A DNA stretch of 64,000 nucleotides from Planctomycetaceae bacterium. Lineage in GTDB: Bacteria; Planctomycetota; Planctomycetia; Pirellulales; Pirellulaceae. Below the pieces are notes generated by a model. It was given only the letters and a program-made list of their open reading frames with translations. It had not been told where the DNA came from and made no database searches. The stretch is taken from the NCBI GenBank assembly GCA_005778405.1, contig SXOA01000132.1, positions 1-64,000 of the forward strand. The letters are read 5' to 3'. The number at the start of each line of letters is the position of its first letter. The stretch's first letter is position 1. Position numbers and translations under genes: made by a program. This document shows, piece after piece, positions 25,886 through 34,471 of this stretch.

Positions 25886-27043
25886 CTATAGTTCCAGACA
25901 GACTACATGCGTGCTGGAACGGAGATAGAGCCGCTTGCCAACCAGGGCCGGATGGGCGTAGACGCCGCTTTCGTCGGGAAAGACGGTCAATCGGCTGATG
26001 AGCTTGAAGGAATCGGCCTGGGCGTCGACGAGCAGGAGTTGTCCGTTCTGCGAGGTGATTAGGAGCCTGTCCTCGGTGGCAATGATGGTGGCATATTCGG
26101 TGAAGGCTTCGTCTTCGGCAGTCCAAACGACCTTCAAGCTGTCCGCCAGGTTCAGACAATGGAGCTTATTGTAAACTCCGAACAGCCGGTGGCCGACGAT
26201 GACTGGAGTGTGCATGTCTGGCGCGAGCGGCTCATAAATGGCCAGTGGCTTGGCGATGATGCGGCCGGCGTCGAACCCAAAGAGCCGAGTACCGTTGTTC
26301 TCGGTGCTGAGCAGCAGCTTGTCCTTCCAGACCAAGGGGGTCGGCACATTGAAGTCGTGATCGTTCTCCGGCGTGAGCGTCCACAGCCGCTTACCATTCC
26401 CTGCATCCCAACCGCCGAGACTCGTCTGGTCATAGCCAACCAGTTGTTCCTTGCCGCTAATTGTCGTGAACAGAAAAGAGGCGAAAGCGGCTGGCTGGCC
26501 GGCGGATTTCCAGAGGACGTCGCCGGTCTTGGGTTCCAGGGCGACAAGTGCGGCGTCGGGGCCGCCGGGATTAATGATGAGTTTGCCCTGGGCGATCAGC
26601 GGCGAGCTGGCCATGCCCCACTTCATTTCGTCGGTCGCGCCGAACTCCTTGCGGACTTCTTTCTTCCACAGAACCTTGCCGGTCTTTAGCTCCACGCAGT
26701 GGAGCTGGCCGAACGCACCGTAGAGGAACGCCAGGTCTCCCGCAATGTGCGGCGTGGCCCGCGGCGAGTTGCCGTAGTCAAGGTTTCCCTTGGCAAGGTA
26801 ACGAACCGTCCAGGCTTCTTCGCCCGTATCGGACTTGAAACAGCGGAAGATGTCGGACGAGTCGAGCAGATCCCGGTCGCTGACGATGACCAGGTCTTCG
26901 GTCGCCGCAATGCCGCCGAGCCCTTGGTTACTGAGCTTCTTTTTCCAGAGAAATTTGGCTTCCTGCGGAAGTTCGTTCGGCAGCCAGGGAACATGGCCGT
27001 CGCGGTTGGGGCCTCGCCATTCGGGCCAGTCAACGGCTGCTAC
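25886..27043 (-). CDS. PQQ-type beta-propeller domain reachable only by -1 frameshift from the PhnD-like gene
   Basis: The frame encodes 385 residues starting V-A-A-V-DWPEWRGPNRDGHVPWLP, the classical first blade of planctomycete PQQ_2 propellers. Blades such as LHCVELKTGKVLWKKEV, ALVALEPKTGDVLWKSAG and GWDAGNGKRLWTLTPE follow. From its beginning to 26695 (116 codons) there is no ATG, GTG or TTG, and no signal peptide. The frame is -1 relative to the upstream binding-protein gene and enters at a run of nine A residues. The domain is therefore most likely expressed as a C-terminal extension by frameshifting or transcript slippage, or else the homopolymer length is wrong. It would be periplasmic with its fusion partner. 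Confidence 0.8.
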   Translation of the reverse strand, partial: VAAVDWPEWRGPNRDGHVPWLPNELPQEAKFLWKKKLSNQGLGGIAATEDLVIVSDRDLLDSSDIFRCFKSDTGEEAWTVRYLAKGNLDYGNSPRATPHIAGDLAFLYGAFGQLHCVELKTGKVLWKKEVRKEFGATDEMKWGMASSPLIAQGKLIINPGGPDAALVALEPKTGDVLWKSAGQPAAFASFLFTTISGKEQLVGYDQTSLGGWDAGNGKRLWTLTPENDHDFNVPTPLVWKDKLLLSTENNGTRLFGFDAGRIIAKPLAIYEPLAPDMHTPVIVGHRLFGVYNKLHCLNLADSLKVVWTAEDEAFTEYATIIATEDRLLITSQNGQLLLVDAQADSFKLISRLTVFPDESGVYAHPALVGKRLYLRSSTHVVCLEL

Positions 27044-27906
27044 TTTTTTTTTGCTGCCGTCAGCGGAGCGGCTTCGACTTCTACGAAGCCGGCTTTGGTT
27101 TCCAGAGCCAGGCAGAGAAGAGGTTCATTCTTAAGTGCCAGGAGTTCCGCCTTCACAACCGCCTGAAGCTTGGCATCGAGTTGCTCGGAGACGAACGCAG
27201 CGACGAAGGGGACGGGGCTCGTTTCGCCGATGACCCGCAAGTCTCCCTTCTTCACGGTGCCGCAACCTTCCAAGAGCGGCTTGGCATAGCTGCTGATGAC
27301 GGCGGCGCCTCGCTGGTCCTTGGGGAGTTCCAGGATGAGCACGGCCCCTTCGTTGCAAGCGGCGCGGGTTTCGATTTCCTGCGGCGCGGAAACCTTGTAA
27401 GACTTGAGCAGAGCCAAAGCGGCGGTGTGCTTCTCGTCGCACTCCTTGGGGCCAAAGATGATCCGGTAGTCCGCCAGGTCCGCCACGCTCTTGGCCTTGT
27501 CGCCAGTGTGGACGACAATCAGTCCGGTCTGCGTCGTTTTCCCGTCTTTGCCGGTCAAGCTGGCGACTTGCTTCACTTGCACGCCTGCTTTGGCGGCGTC
27601 AAATAGCACGACCGAATGCTTACCGATGATGAGGTCCGCTTTGCCGTCGGTCTTGGATTTGAGAGCCGAGACAAGGGACTCGCTGTAAACAATCTTCACT
27701 GCTCGTCCCAGCTTCACTTGTAGGTGGGCAGCCAGTTTGTCGTAATCCCGCTGGGCGTAGCCTTTTACGCATGGGCAGGACAAGGGCGCTGCCAGCGGGT
27801 CCATAATGACGATCGTCAGCGAGTCATCCGCAGGGGCGGGCTTGGCTTCGTACGTGAGCGCGAATGTAGTGACGATAACAAAGACGAGAGCGAGGGCGTA
27901 ACGCAT
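27040..27906 (-). CDS. PhnD/SsuA/transferrin-type substrate-binding protein, cysteine-rich
   Basis: A 288-residue protein. The ATG at 27906 (MRYALALVFVIVTTFALTY) has AGGA 8 bases upstream and a signal peptide cut near residue 25. The fold resembles the periplasmic binding proteins of phosphonate transporters: a first lobe with LTIVIMDPL..., YDKLAAHLQVKLGRAVKIVY, ADLIIGKHSVVLFDAAK, then TQTGLIVVHTGDKAKSVADL. It has unusual cysteines in PLSCPCVKGYA, GPKECDEKH, RAACNEG, EGCGTV and LLCLAL. No permease or ATPase is adjacent, so it may act as a sensor or electron-transfer partner. It ends AAKKK then TAG at 27040-27042 directly after a slippery run; see the PQQ frame. Confidence 0.75.
   Translation of the reverse strand: MRYALALVFVIVTTFALTYEAKPAPADDSLTIVIMDPLAAPLSCPCVKGYAQRDYDKLAAHLQVKLGRAVKIVYSESLVSALKSKTDGKADLIIGKHSVVLFDAAKAGVQVKQVASLTGKDGKTTQTGLIVVHTGDKAKSVADLADYRIIFGPKECDEKHTAALALLKSYKVSAPQEIETRAACNEGAVLILELPKDQRGAAVISSYAKPLLEGCGTVKKGDLRVIGETSPVPFVAAFVSEQLDAKLQAVVKAELLALKNEPLLCLALETKAGFVEVEAAPLTAAKKK
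27043..27052 (-). promoter_or_regulatory. slippery sequence A AAA AAG followed by TAG
   Basis: On the minus strand the zero frame reads GCA AAA AAA AAG TAG, a run of nine A then G. A AAA AAG in this phase is the classical -1 shift heptamer of E. coli dnaX. A -1 shift, or one extra A in the transcript, joins the PhnD-like frame to the PQQ frame, giving about 673 residues. No strong upstream Shine-Dalgarno stimulator was seen. Confidence 0.65.
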
Positions 27907-28008
27907 GACGAATTCCTCAGACAATTGAACTAGCCCTTGTCGTGCTTAGCCGCCGCGTCCGCGCGGCGCTGTGGGCGATCATTCCCCGCGTGGTCGCGGG
28001 GGCAAAGC

Positions 28009-29541
28009 TTACCCTGCCGGCTTCGCGTCTTCCTGTTTCGCCAGGATGATGATTTGCGAGCCGCCGAGATCGTAGAAGTAGATGTACTTGCCGTCCTTCG
28101 ACGAACCGATGGCGACGTTCTTGCAACCGCCGCTGACGGCTGCGCTGGCAGCGAGGCCGATGTACTTTCCCTCGGGAGTGAAGCACTTAACTTTACCTTC
28201 GGACTCGGACGTCAGGATGTTCCCTTCGGGCGTGAAGCAAACATTCATCGGATTGCAGCAGCCGCCAAAGCTGGGACCGCTAGATTCCCGCTCGCGCGAG
28301 CCGAAGGAGCCGAGCTTCTTCCCCTCTTTGCTGTAGTGGACGACGGAGTGGCGAGAGTTCTCAGCGACCCAGAGTTCGTCGCCGCGAGCTTGCACATCCA
28401 TCTGCCCACAGCAGCCCGAAAGGCCAGTGATGACTTGCTTGGCGTTCTTGAATTCCATGTCCGTCCGCCAAACCGCAAAGCCATAGCCTTTGGTGGCGGC
28501 AGTGGTCAGGTAGACGTTGTCCGCGGAGACCGTAACGGAATGGATTTTCTGCAGCCGCGCCGTGATTTCGTTGATGACGTCCTCGACCGATTTCTTGTCG
28601 AGCTGCGCGACCATCGACTCATAGCTCTTGATGATCTGCTTGTACTGGCGCACCTGGTTTTCCAGGATTTGCTTCTGGCTGGTGCCGGGCTGGTTCGCAC
28701 CGCCGAGGATGATGGTAGCTCGAACTGCTTTCTTCTCTTCCTTCTCTTCGCCAGGATTGTCTTCAGTCTTTTCGGCAGGTTTATCCTCAGCCTTTTCGGT
28801 CGGCTTGTCTTTGGGCGTATCGGCTGGATTGTTTTTCGCGTCCTCCTTCTTCTCCGCCGCATTGAGCTCCTGGAGCTGGTTTTCAAACCCCTTGATCGTC
28901 TCGGTGAATTGCTCCACCTGCTGCTTGTACAGTTCTTTTTGCTCTTTGAGCTGCTCGGTCGCTTGTTCGCGGAGGCTGTCCATGTCTTTCAGCACGGCCT
29001 CGACGTGCGGCGAAGCGACTTCCAACAGCAGCTGGCCGGCGTGGTCATATTTCGCCATCCGTCCGCTGCCGCCGACGTAGATGTTGCCAGTGGGGTCCGC
29101 GGCAATCCGCTGCGGAGTAAAGGGGGTGGTCCATTGTGTGACTGCTTTTCCTTCCGCGGAGAAGACGTGGATTTCGCCGCCGACCTTTAATTTCGTTTCC
29201 ACATCTGCGCCGTAAGTGACCGGCGCGGAGACGACTGCGTAGATCTGGTCCCCCGCGCCAACGCAAAAGGTTTGCAATGTTCCGCTGCCATCTTTGCCAC
29301 GGACAACCACCTTCGTCAGTTCCTTGTGCGTCGTCGGCTCCGTCTCCTTCGCCGCCTCGGGAATGACGTTGAGAGCGCGGAGCGTCGTGGTTGCCTTGGG
29401 TTGATCCTTTGCGGGAGCGGGTCTTACAGGATCGGCCTGTGCTGGTTCATCGCCGTTCCCGGTGGAGAGCAAACCCGCGGAAAGCAGGCTGGCGACTGCC
29501 GCGCCGGCCAGCAGATTGCGGATAGAAAACCAGGCTCGCAT
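28009..29541 (-). CDS. exported NHL-like propeller protein with a coiled-coil insert
   Basis: A 510-residue protein from MRAWFSIRNLLAGAAVASLL (signal peptide), with AAGGAG 7 bases before the ATG at 29541. Propeller-like blades (GEIHVFSAEGKAVTQW, QRIAADPTGNIYVGGSGRMA, GDELWVAENSRHSVVHYSKE, NVCFTPEGNILTSESEGKV) are split by a long charged insert at about 165-310. The insert is a Gln/Glu/Lys-rich coiled coil (EQATEQLKEQKELYKQQVEQ) followed by a Lys/Glu/Pro repeat tract. Paired cysteines SGCCGQMD and GGCCNPMN occur in the later blades. It heads the operon with the PhnD-like and PQQ genes. Function unknown. Confidence 0.72.
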   Translation of the reverse strand: MRAWFSIRNLLAGAAVASLLSAGLLSTGNGDEPAQADPVRPAPAKDQPKATTTLRALNVIPEAAKETEPTTHKELTKVVVRGKDGSGTLQTFCVGAGDQIYAVVSAPVTYGADVETKLKVGGEIHVFSAEGKAVTQWTTPFTPQRIAADPTGNIYVGGSGRMAKYDHAGQLLLEVASPHVEAVLKDMDSLREQATEQLKEQKELYKQQVEQFTETIKGFENQLQELNAAEKKEDAKNNPADTPKDKPTEKAEDKPAEKTEDNPGEEKEEKKAVRATIILGGANQPGTSQKQILENQVRQYKQIIKSYESMVAQLDKKSVEDVINEITARLQKIHSVTVSADNVYLTTAATKGYGFAVWRTDMEFKNAKQVITGLSGCCGQMDVQARGDELWVAENSRHSVVHYSKEGKKLGSFGSRERESSGPSFGGCCNPMNVCFTPEGNILTSESEGKVKCFTPEGKYIGLAASAAVSGGCKNVAIGSSKDGKYIYFYDLGGSQIIILAKQEDAKPAG

Positions 29542-29772
29542 GACAAACTCCTTGAGAAGGGAGCAAAGCTCCAATACCCCGCATTTCGACAGGCCGATTA
29601 TACGTGAGTGCAGGGTGGGGCGGCAATTGTTGCTTCGAGATTTAATTAATCCGACCTGCAGTAGTGGCACCGTCATGACAGTCATAACACATTTCGTTGA
29701 CCCAACACCGCCCTGCCGTTAGGATTAAGACTTGCCAAATTGTTCCCGTTTTCAGACGGACCAGGCGACTTT

Positions 29773-32235
29773 ATGGATTTGCCATGCTGCAAATATGCCC
29801 TGTTTCTGGCTACCTTTCTCGCCACAGCCGCTTCGTCGCTAGCGGATGATGCAGCCAAGCCGACGCCGGAGCAACTGCAGTTTTTCGAAGCCAGGGTCCG
29901 CCCCATCCTGGTGGCCAGTTGCCAGAAGTGTCATTCGGGAAAGGAGCCCAAGGGAGACTTAAGCCTGGACTCGCGTGGCGGGCTGCTTGCGGGAGGTGAG
30001 TCCGGCGATGTGGTCGTTCCCGGTCAGCCGGAAAAAAGTCTGCTCGTCGAAGCGATCAATCGCACCTCGATCGAAATGCCGCCGGACAAGAAACTGCCGG
30101 ATGCCGACATTGCCACGCTGACCGAATGGGTGAAACTCGGCGCGCCCTGGCCTGAGGAGTCGGGAGGAAACGGGCCGACGCTTCGCAAGAGTCGCGGCAA
30201 AATAACGGACGAAGACCGCAGCTATTGGGCCTTCCAGCCGGTCAAGAAAACGGTCGCTCCCGAAATCGAGAACGACGGCTGGTCCCGCGGCAGTATCGAC
30301 CGTTTCTTGCTTGCGAAGATGATTCCCGAAGGGCTCCGCCCCGCAGCCGAAGCGGACAAGGCGACGCTCATCCGCCGCGTCACGTTCGACATGCTCGGCC
30401 TGCCGCCGTCGCCGGAAGAAGTGGCCACGTTTGTGAATGACAGTGGACCAGATGCTTATGAGCGGCTTATCGATCGGCTGCTCGCCAGCCCACTCTATGG
30501 CGAACGTTGGGCGCGGCATTGGCTGGACCTCGTCCGCTACGCCGAGTCGGACGGTTACAAGCAGGATGGCTATCGCCCGAGTGCCTGGCGCTATCGCGAT
30601 TACATCATCCGCAGCCTCAACGCCGACAAGCCGTATGACCGGTTCGTGCAGGAACAGATTGCCGGGGATGAAATCGCCCCAGAAGACCCCGAGGCCCTCA
30701 TCGCCACCGGCTACTACCGGCTCGGCATCTATGAGTACAACCAGCGAGACGTGCGGAACCAGTGGAACATCATTCTCAACGACATTACCGACGTGACGGC
30801 CGACGTCTTCCTCGGCATGGGGATGAGCTGTGCCCGCTGCCACGACCACAAGTTTGATCCGATCCTGCAAAAGGACTATTACCGATTGCAGGCGTTCTTC
30901 GCCCCCATCATCCAGCGGGACGACGTGCCGGCTGCCACCCCGCAAGCTTGCAGTGATTACCGCGAGAAGATGAAGACGTGGGAAGAAAAGACGGCCGATC
31001 TCCGGCGGCAGATTGACGAAATTGAGAAGCCGTATGTCGATGCCGCGGCTAAGGCGTTCATCGCCAAGTTCCCTGTCGATGTTGAGCCGCTCTTTTCCAA
31101 ATCAGAAAGTGAACGCACACCGTTGGAGGCTCAACTCGTCCGTCTCGCGGGACGGCAGATCATCGAAGAAGGGGGAAAGGTCGATTTCCCCAAGAAGCTG
31201 AAGGGGGACGAGAAGACGAAGTGGGAAGGACTCAAAAAACAACTCGCCGAGCAAGAAAAAACGAAGCCGCTGCCTCTGCCGGAAGCGATGATGGTGAGCG
31301 ATGTAGGTCCGGTCGCTTCGCCGGTTGTGATTCCTGGCAAACGCAAGGCGGAAGAGATTGCTCCCGGCGGTCCTAGCGTTCTCGATCTCAACCCGCTGGA
31401 AATCTTGCAGCCGTCCACCTCGCTGAACTCCACCGGCCGGCGGACGGCGCTCGCTCAGTGGCTGACACGGACGGACAACCCGCTGACGCCGCGGGTGATG
31501 GTCAATCGCATTTGGCAATACCACTTCGGCAAGGGTCTTGTCGAAAGCAGCAGCGACTTCGGCCGCCTCGGCCAGCCCCCCAGCCATCCGGAATTGCTCG
31601 ACAACCTCGCAGCCGACTTCGTGGAGTGCGGCTGGAGCATGAAGGACGTTCACCGACGGCTGCTCAGCTCCGCGGCCTATCGGCAAGTCTCGCATGGACC
31701 GGCTCTGGACGAGTCAGCCACCAAAGATCCTGGTAACAAGTGGCTCTCACGCATGACCGTTCGCCGACTCGGCGCCGAGCAAATTCGCGATGCAGCCCTT
31801 TCCGCCACCGGCGAGCTCGATGGCAACTCGAGCGGCCCCGGCAGTGACTATGCTTCATCCCGCCGGAGCGTCTATCTCAAAGTCCTTCGCAACAAGCGGG
31901 ACGACCTCCTCGACGTCTTCGACGTCCCCGACGGCTCCAGCAGCATCCCCGAGCGAAACGTCACCACTACGCCGACACAGTCGCTGCTCATGATCAACGG
32001 CCCGTGGATGCTGGCGCGGGCCAAGGCACTGGCAACTGGAATCGAACGCGAGCAGAGCAGCGCGAACAAAGAAAAGAAGATTGCTGCCGTTTATTCCAAC
32101 CTCTTCGGCCGCGCCCCAACTGGGGATGAATCCGCCAATGCCATGAAGTTTCTCGGAAATGACAATTCCAAAGAACGGCTGATTGATTTGTGCCACGTAC
32201 TGCTGAACTCCAACGAGTTCTTATATGTTGACTGA
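29773..32235 (+). CDS. exported cytochrome c-like DUF1549/DUF1553 protein (PSCyt1-PSCyt2-PSD1)
   Basis: An 820-residue protein with a signal peptide and then a cytochrome-like domain with VASCQKCHSGKEPKG (CXXCH heme motif). PSCyt2/DUF1549 follows (SIDRFLLAKMIPEGLRPA, TFDMLGLPPSPEEV, LLASPLYGERWARHWLDLVR, GMGMSCARCHDHKFDPI), with a second CXXCH. DUF1553/PSD1 comes next (LTRTDNPLTPRVMVNRIWQY, GLVESSSDFGRLG, PTQSLLMINGPWMLARA). This architecture is almost restricted to planctomycetes and relatives. It is periplasmic and its role is unproven, probably in polysaccharide use. The 3' end overlaps the DUF1501 gene by 11 bases, the usual partner. Confidence 0.93.
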   Translation: MDLPCCKYALFLATFLATAASSLADDAAKPTPEQLQFFEARVRPILVASCQKCHSGKEPKGDLSLDSRGGLLAGGESGDVVVPGQPEKSLLVEAINRTSIEMPPDKKLPDADIATLTEWVKLGAPWPEESGGNGPTLRKSRGKITDEDRSYWAFQPVKKTVAPEIENDGWSRGSIDRFLLAKMIPEGLRPAAEADKATLIRRVTFDMLGLPPSPEEVATFVNDSGPDAYERLIDRLLASPLYGERWARHWLDLVRYAESDGYKQDGYRPSAWRYRDYIIRSLNADKPYDRFVQEQIAGDEIAPEDPEALIATGYYRLGIYEYNQRDVRNQWNIILNDITDVTADVFLGMGMSCARCHDHKFDPILQKDYYRLQAFFAPIIQRDDVPAATPQACSDYREKMKTWEEKTADLRRQIDEIEKPYVDAAAKAFIAKFPVDVEPLFSKSESERTPLEAQLVRLAGRQIIEEGGKVDFPKKLKGDEKTKWEGLKKQLAEQEKTKPLPLPEAMMVSDVGPVASPVVIPGKRKAEEIAPGGPSVLDLNPLEILQPSTSLNSTGRRTALAQWLTRTDNPLTPRVMVNRIWQYHFGKGLVESSSDFGRLGQPPSHPELLDNLAADFVECGWSMKDVHRRLLSSAAYRQVSHGPALDESATKDPGNKWLSRMTVRRLGAEQIRDAALSATGELDGNSSGPGSDYASSRRSVYLKVLRNKRDDLLDVFDVPDGSSSIPERNVTTTPTQSLLMINGPWMLARAKALATGIEREQSSANKEKKIAAVYSNLFGRAPTGDESANAMKFLGNDNSKERLIDLCHVLLNSNEFLYVD

Positions 32236-33676
32236 AATGCCTGCCACTCACCACACACCATTCGGCACTCCGCGCTCCCGCCGCGACATGCTTCTTTCCG
32301 CCGGCGCTGGCTTCGGCGGCTTGGTTCTCGCACACCTACTGCCAAACTCCGTCCTCTCTGGCCCAACCCCCAACCCCCAGCCCTTATCCTCCAAAACCCC
32401 CCACGTCCTCCCTCGCGCCAAGTCCATCATCTTCCTATTCATGGAAGGTGGCCCCAGCCATCTCGACACGTTCGACCCCAAGCCGCTGCTCAAGGAGCTC
32501 AGCGGCAAGCCGATGCCGCCGACGTTCAAGCCGGTGATTCTGGCGATGGGGGAGAACAACAGCCCGATCATGGATTCGCCGCGGAAGTGGAAGCAGCATG
32601 GCGATGGGGGGCTGTGGGTTTCCGATTGGCTGCCGCACACGGCGACCTGTGCGGACGACCTGTGTGTCATCCGCTCCTGCTGGACCAACGGGCTCAACCA
32701 TTCCGGTGGCGTCTGCCAGATGAACACCGGCAGCACCATCGGCGGCCGCCCGTCGCTGGGGGCCTGGGTCACCTATGGCCTGGGAACGGAGAATGAGAAC
32801 CTCCCCGCGTTCGTGGTGATGGAGGATAACCCGGGCTCCGTTATCAATGGCCCCCGCAACTGGTCCGCCGGTTTCATGCCCGCCGGGTACCAAGGGACAC
32901 CGCTCGCCAGCGGGCCGGAGCCGATTCGGTTTCTGGCATCGCCAAAGGGCACGACCGATGGTGAGCAGCAGCTGAAGCTGGACTTGCTCAAGCAGCTCAA
33001 TCAGAAGCATGCTGCCGAGCGGGCCGGCCAGAGCGAGCTCGAAGCCCGTATCGCCAGCTACGAACTCGCCTTTCGCATGCAGGCAGAAGCGCCAGACGCC
33101 GTGGACCTCAAGGACGAAACGGCCGAAACGCAGGCCCTCTACGGACTCGATCAGAAAGAGACGCAAGGCTTCGGCCGGATGTGTCTCCTCTCACGCCGCC
33201 TTGTCGAGCGGGGAGTCCGCTTCGTGCAGCTTTACAGCGGAGCCGGCAGCAAGTGGGATGCCCACAGCGGCATCGAGAAGAACCACGGCGGTCTCTGCAA
33301 AGCGGTCGATCAGCCGATTGCGGCACTGCTAAAGGACCTCAAGCGCCGCGGACTCTTGAACGACACGCTAGTCATCTGGGGTGGCGAATTCGGTCGCACG
33401 CCGATGAGCGAAAAGGGGGACGGCCGGGACCACAATCCCTATGGCTTCACCATGTGGGTCGCCGGCGGCGGCATTCGCGGCGGCCGGACCGTCGGCACCA
33501 CCGACGACATCGGCCTGCATGCCGTTGAGGACCGGTTGCATGTGCACGACTTGCACGCCACTTTCCTCCGCGTTCTCGGTGTCGATCACATGCGGCTTTC
33601 CTACCTCAACAAAGGCCGCCCTGAACGGCCGACGATTAACGAGGGGAGCCCATGCGAAAAGGTCATTAGTGGTTAA
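32225..33676 (+). CDS. Tat-exported DUF1501 protein
   Basis: A 483-residue protein. A twin-arginine signal (SRRDMLLSAGAGFGGLVLAHLL) is followed by IIFLFMEGGPSHLDTFDPKP, the metal-binding start of the DUF1501 alkaline-phosphatase-like fold. CWTNGLNHSGGVCQMNTG, LLSRRLVERGVRFVQLYSG, WDAHSGIEKNH and IWGGEFGRTPMSEKGDGRDHNP complete the pattern. It belongs to the sulfatase/phosphatase superfamily but lacks a known substrate. It is translated from an ATG that overlaps the end of the DUF1549/1553 gene, and the two are presumed partners in the periplasm. Confidence 0.93.
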   Translation: MLTEMPATHHTPFGTPRSRRDMLLSAGAGFGGLVLAHLLPNSVLSGPTPNPQPLSSKTPHVLPRAKSIIFLFMEGGPSHLDTFDPKPLLKELSGKPMPPTFKPVILAMGENNSPIMDSPRKWKQHGDGGLWVSDWLPHTATCADDLCVIRSCWTNGLNHSGGVCQMNTGSTIGGRPSLGAWVTYGLGTENENLPAFVVMEDNPGSVINGPRNWSAGFMPAGYQGTPLASGPEPIRFLASPKGTTDGEQQLKLDLLKQLNQKHAAERAGQSELEARIASYELAFRMQAEAPDAVDLKDETAETQALYGLDQKETQGFGRMCLLSRRLVERGVRFVQLYSGAGSKWDAHSGIEKNHGGLCKAVDQPIAALLKDLKRRGLLNDTLVIWGGEFGRTPMSEKGDGRDHNPYGFTMWVAGGGIRGGRTVGTTDDIGLHAVEDRLHVHDLHATFLRVLGVDHMRLSYLNKGRPERPTINEGSPCEKVISG

Positions 33677-34257
33677 CGCATTTCGCGGTCCCCTTCGAAC
33701 GTCCGCTCCCCATTCTTCAGCCGCACCAGCAACTCCCGGCGAGAACGGACCCCTAGCAGCTTGTAGATGACCCGCACATGATTATGCACCATGTGGTAAC
33801 TGCGACCAGTTTGCGAGGCAACCTCGTCTTCGGTCAGCCCTTCCGCGATGAGGTTTAGCACTTCCACTTGAGGGGGCGACAGATCGACGTCCAACGGCAA
33901 TTTACGAGGGGCCGGGCCGGGCGTGCCGCCATGGGTGGAGTTATCGTCCAGTGCGAAGGACTTGAGTTGCCGCTCCAGGGTGATCAGGCAGGGAACCGCC
34001 CCCAAACGGATGCGATCGTTCAGGTTCAGGACTCCGAATTGCGTCAGTTTGCCGTTTATGTCCACTCCATTACGGCTAGCGAGATCCTCGATGGTGATGT
34101 CCCCCAGCTCGGCAACGCGCAAGCGCGCGTGGATGCGCGAGATGGACGAATCACAAATCACGATCGGATGCTCCGAGGAGCGGCCAATCGTGTAGTCCCC
34201 CGGTTTGAGCTCGAAAGGCAGATTTCCACCCACCGGCCAAGCGCTGACAATCCACAT
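33673..34257 (-). CDS. FHA domain fused to a LuxR-type DNA-binding domain
   Basis: A 194-residue protein from MWIVSAWPVGG (34257), with GGGAGCAGG upstream. Residues 15-95 are an FHA domain with the phosphothreonine-binding core GRSSEHPIVICDSSISRIHARL and ASRNGVDINGKL. Residues 125-190 are a GerE/LuxR helix-turn-helix: LSPPQVEVLNLIAEGLTEDEVASQTG, then MVHNHVRVIYKLLGVRSRREL. It probably links Ser/Thr phosphorylation to transcription, binding a phosphorylated partner and then DNA. A longer start at 34380 adds 41 non-conserved residues. Its 3' end overlaps the convergent DUF1501 gene by four bases. Confidence 0.87.
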   Translation of the reverse strand: MWIVSAWPVGGNLPFELKPGDYTIGRSSEHPIVICDSSISRIHARLRVAELGDITIEDLASRNGVDINGKLTQFGVLNLNDRIRLGAVPCLITLERQLKSFALDDNSTHGGTPGPAPRKLPLDVDLSPPQVEVLNLIAEGLTEDEVASQTGRSYHMVHNHVRVIYKLLGVRSRRELLVRLKNGERTFEGDREMR

Positions 34258-34471
34258 TTCCTGCTCCCTCTCAGAATGCAGGTGCGAATAGATAATTCCC
34301 CTACATATAAAGTCGCAATCGGCGCGCAAAACCGGACTCGAATTCCGAAAAGAATTTTTCTGGGAGGCAAGGGCCACCATTTAGCGGCTAAGAGTAGGGG
34401 CGCACCGAGCTCTTTGCCCAAGTTGCATCGGCGACCACTTATCTTTGCTGGAATCGCCTGTAGTGGTCTGT

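Noticed and set aside
26686-27033. A separate gene in the frame overlapping the start of the PQQ region
   Set aside because: Its product is low-complexity and Ser/Arg/Thr-rich, as expected of a shadow frame, whereas the alternative frame gives clear propeller blades.
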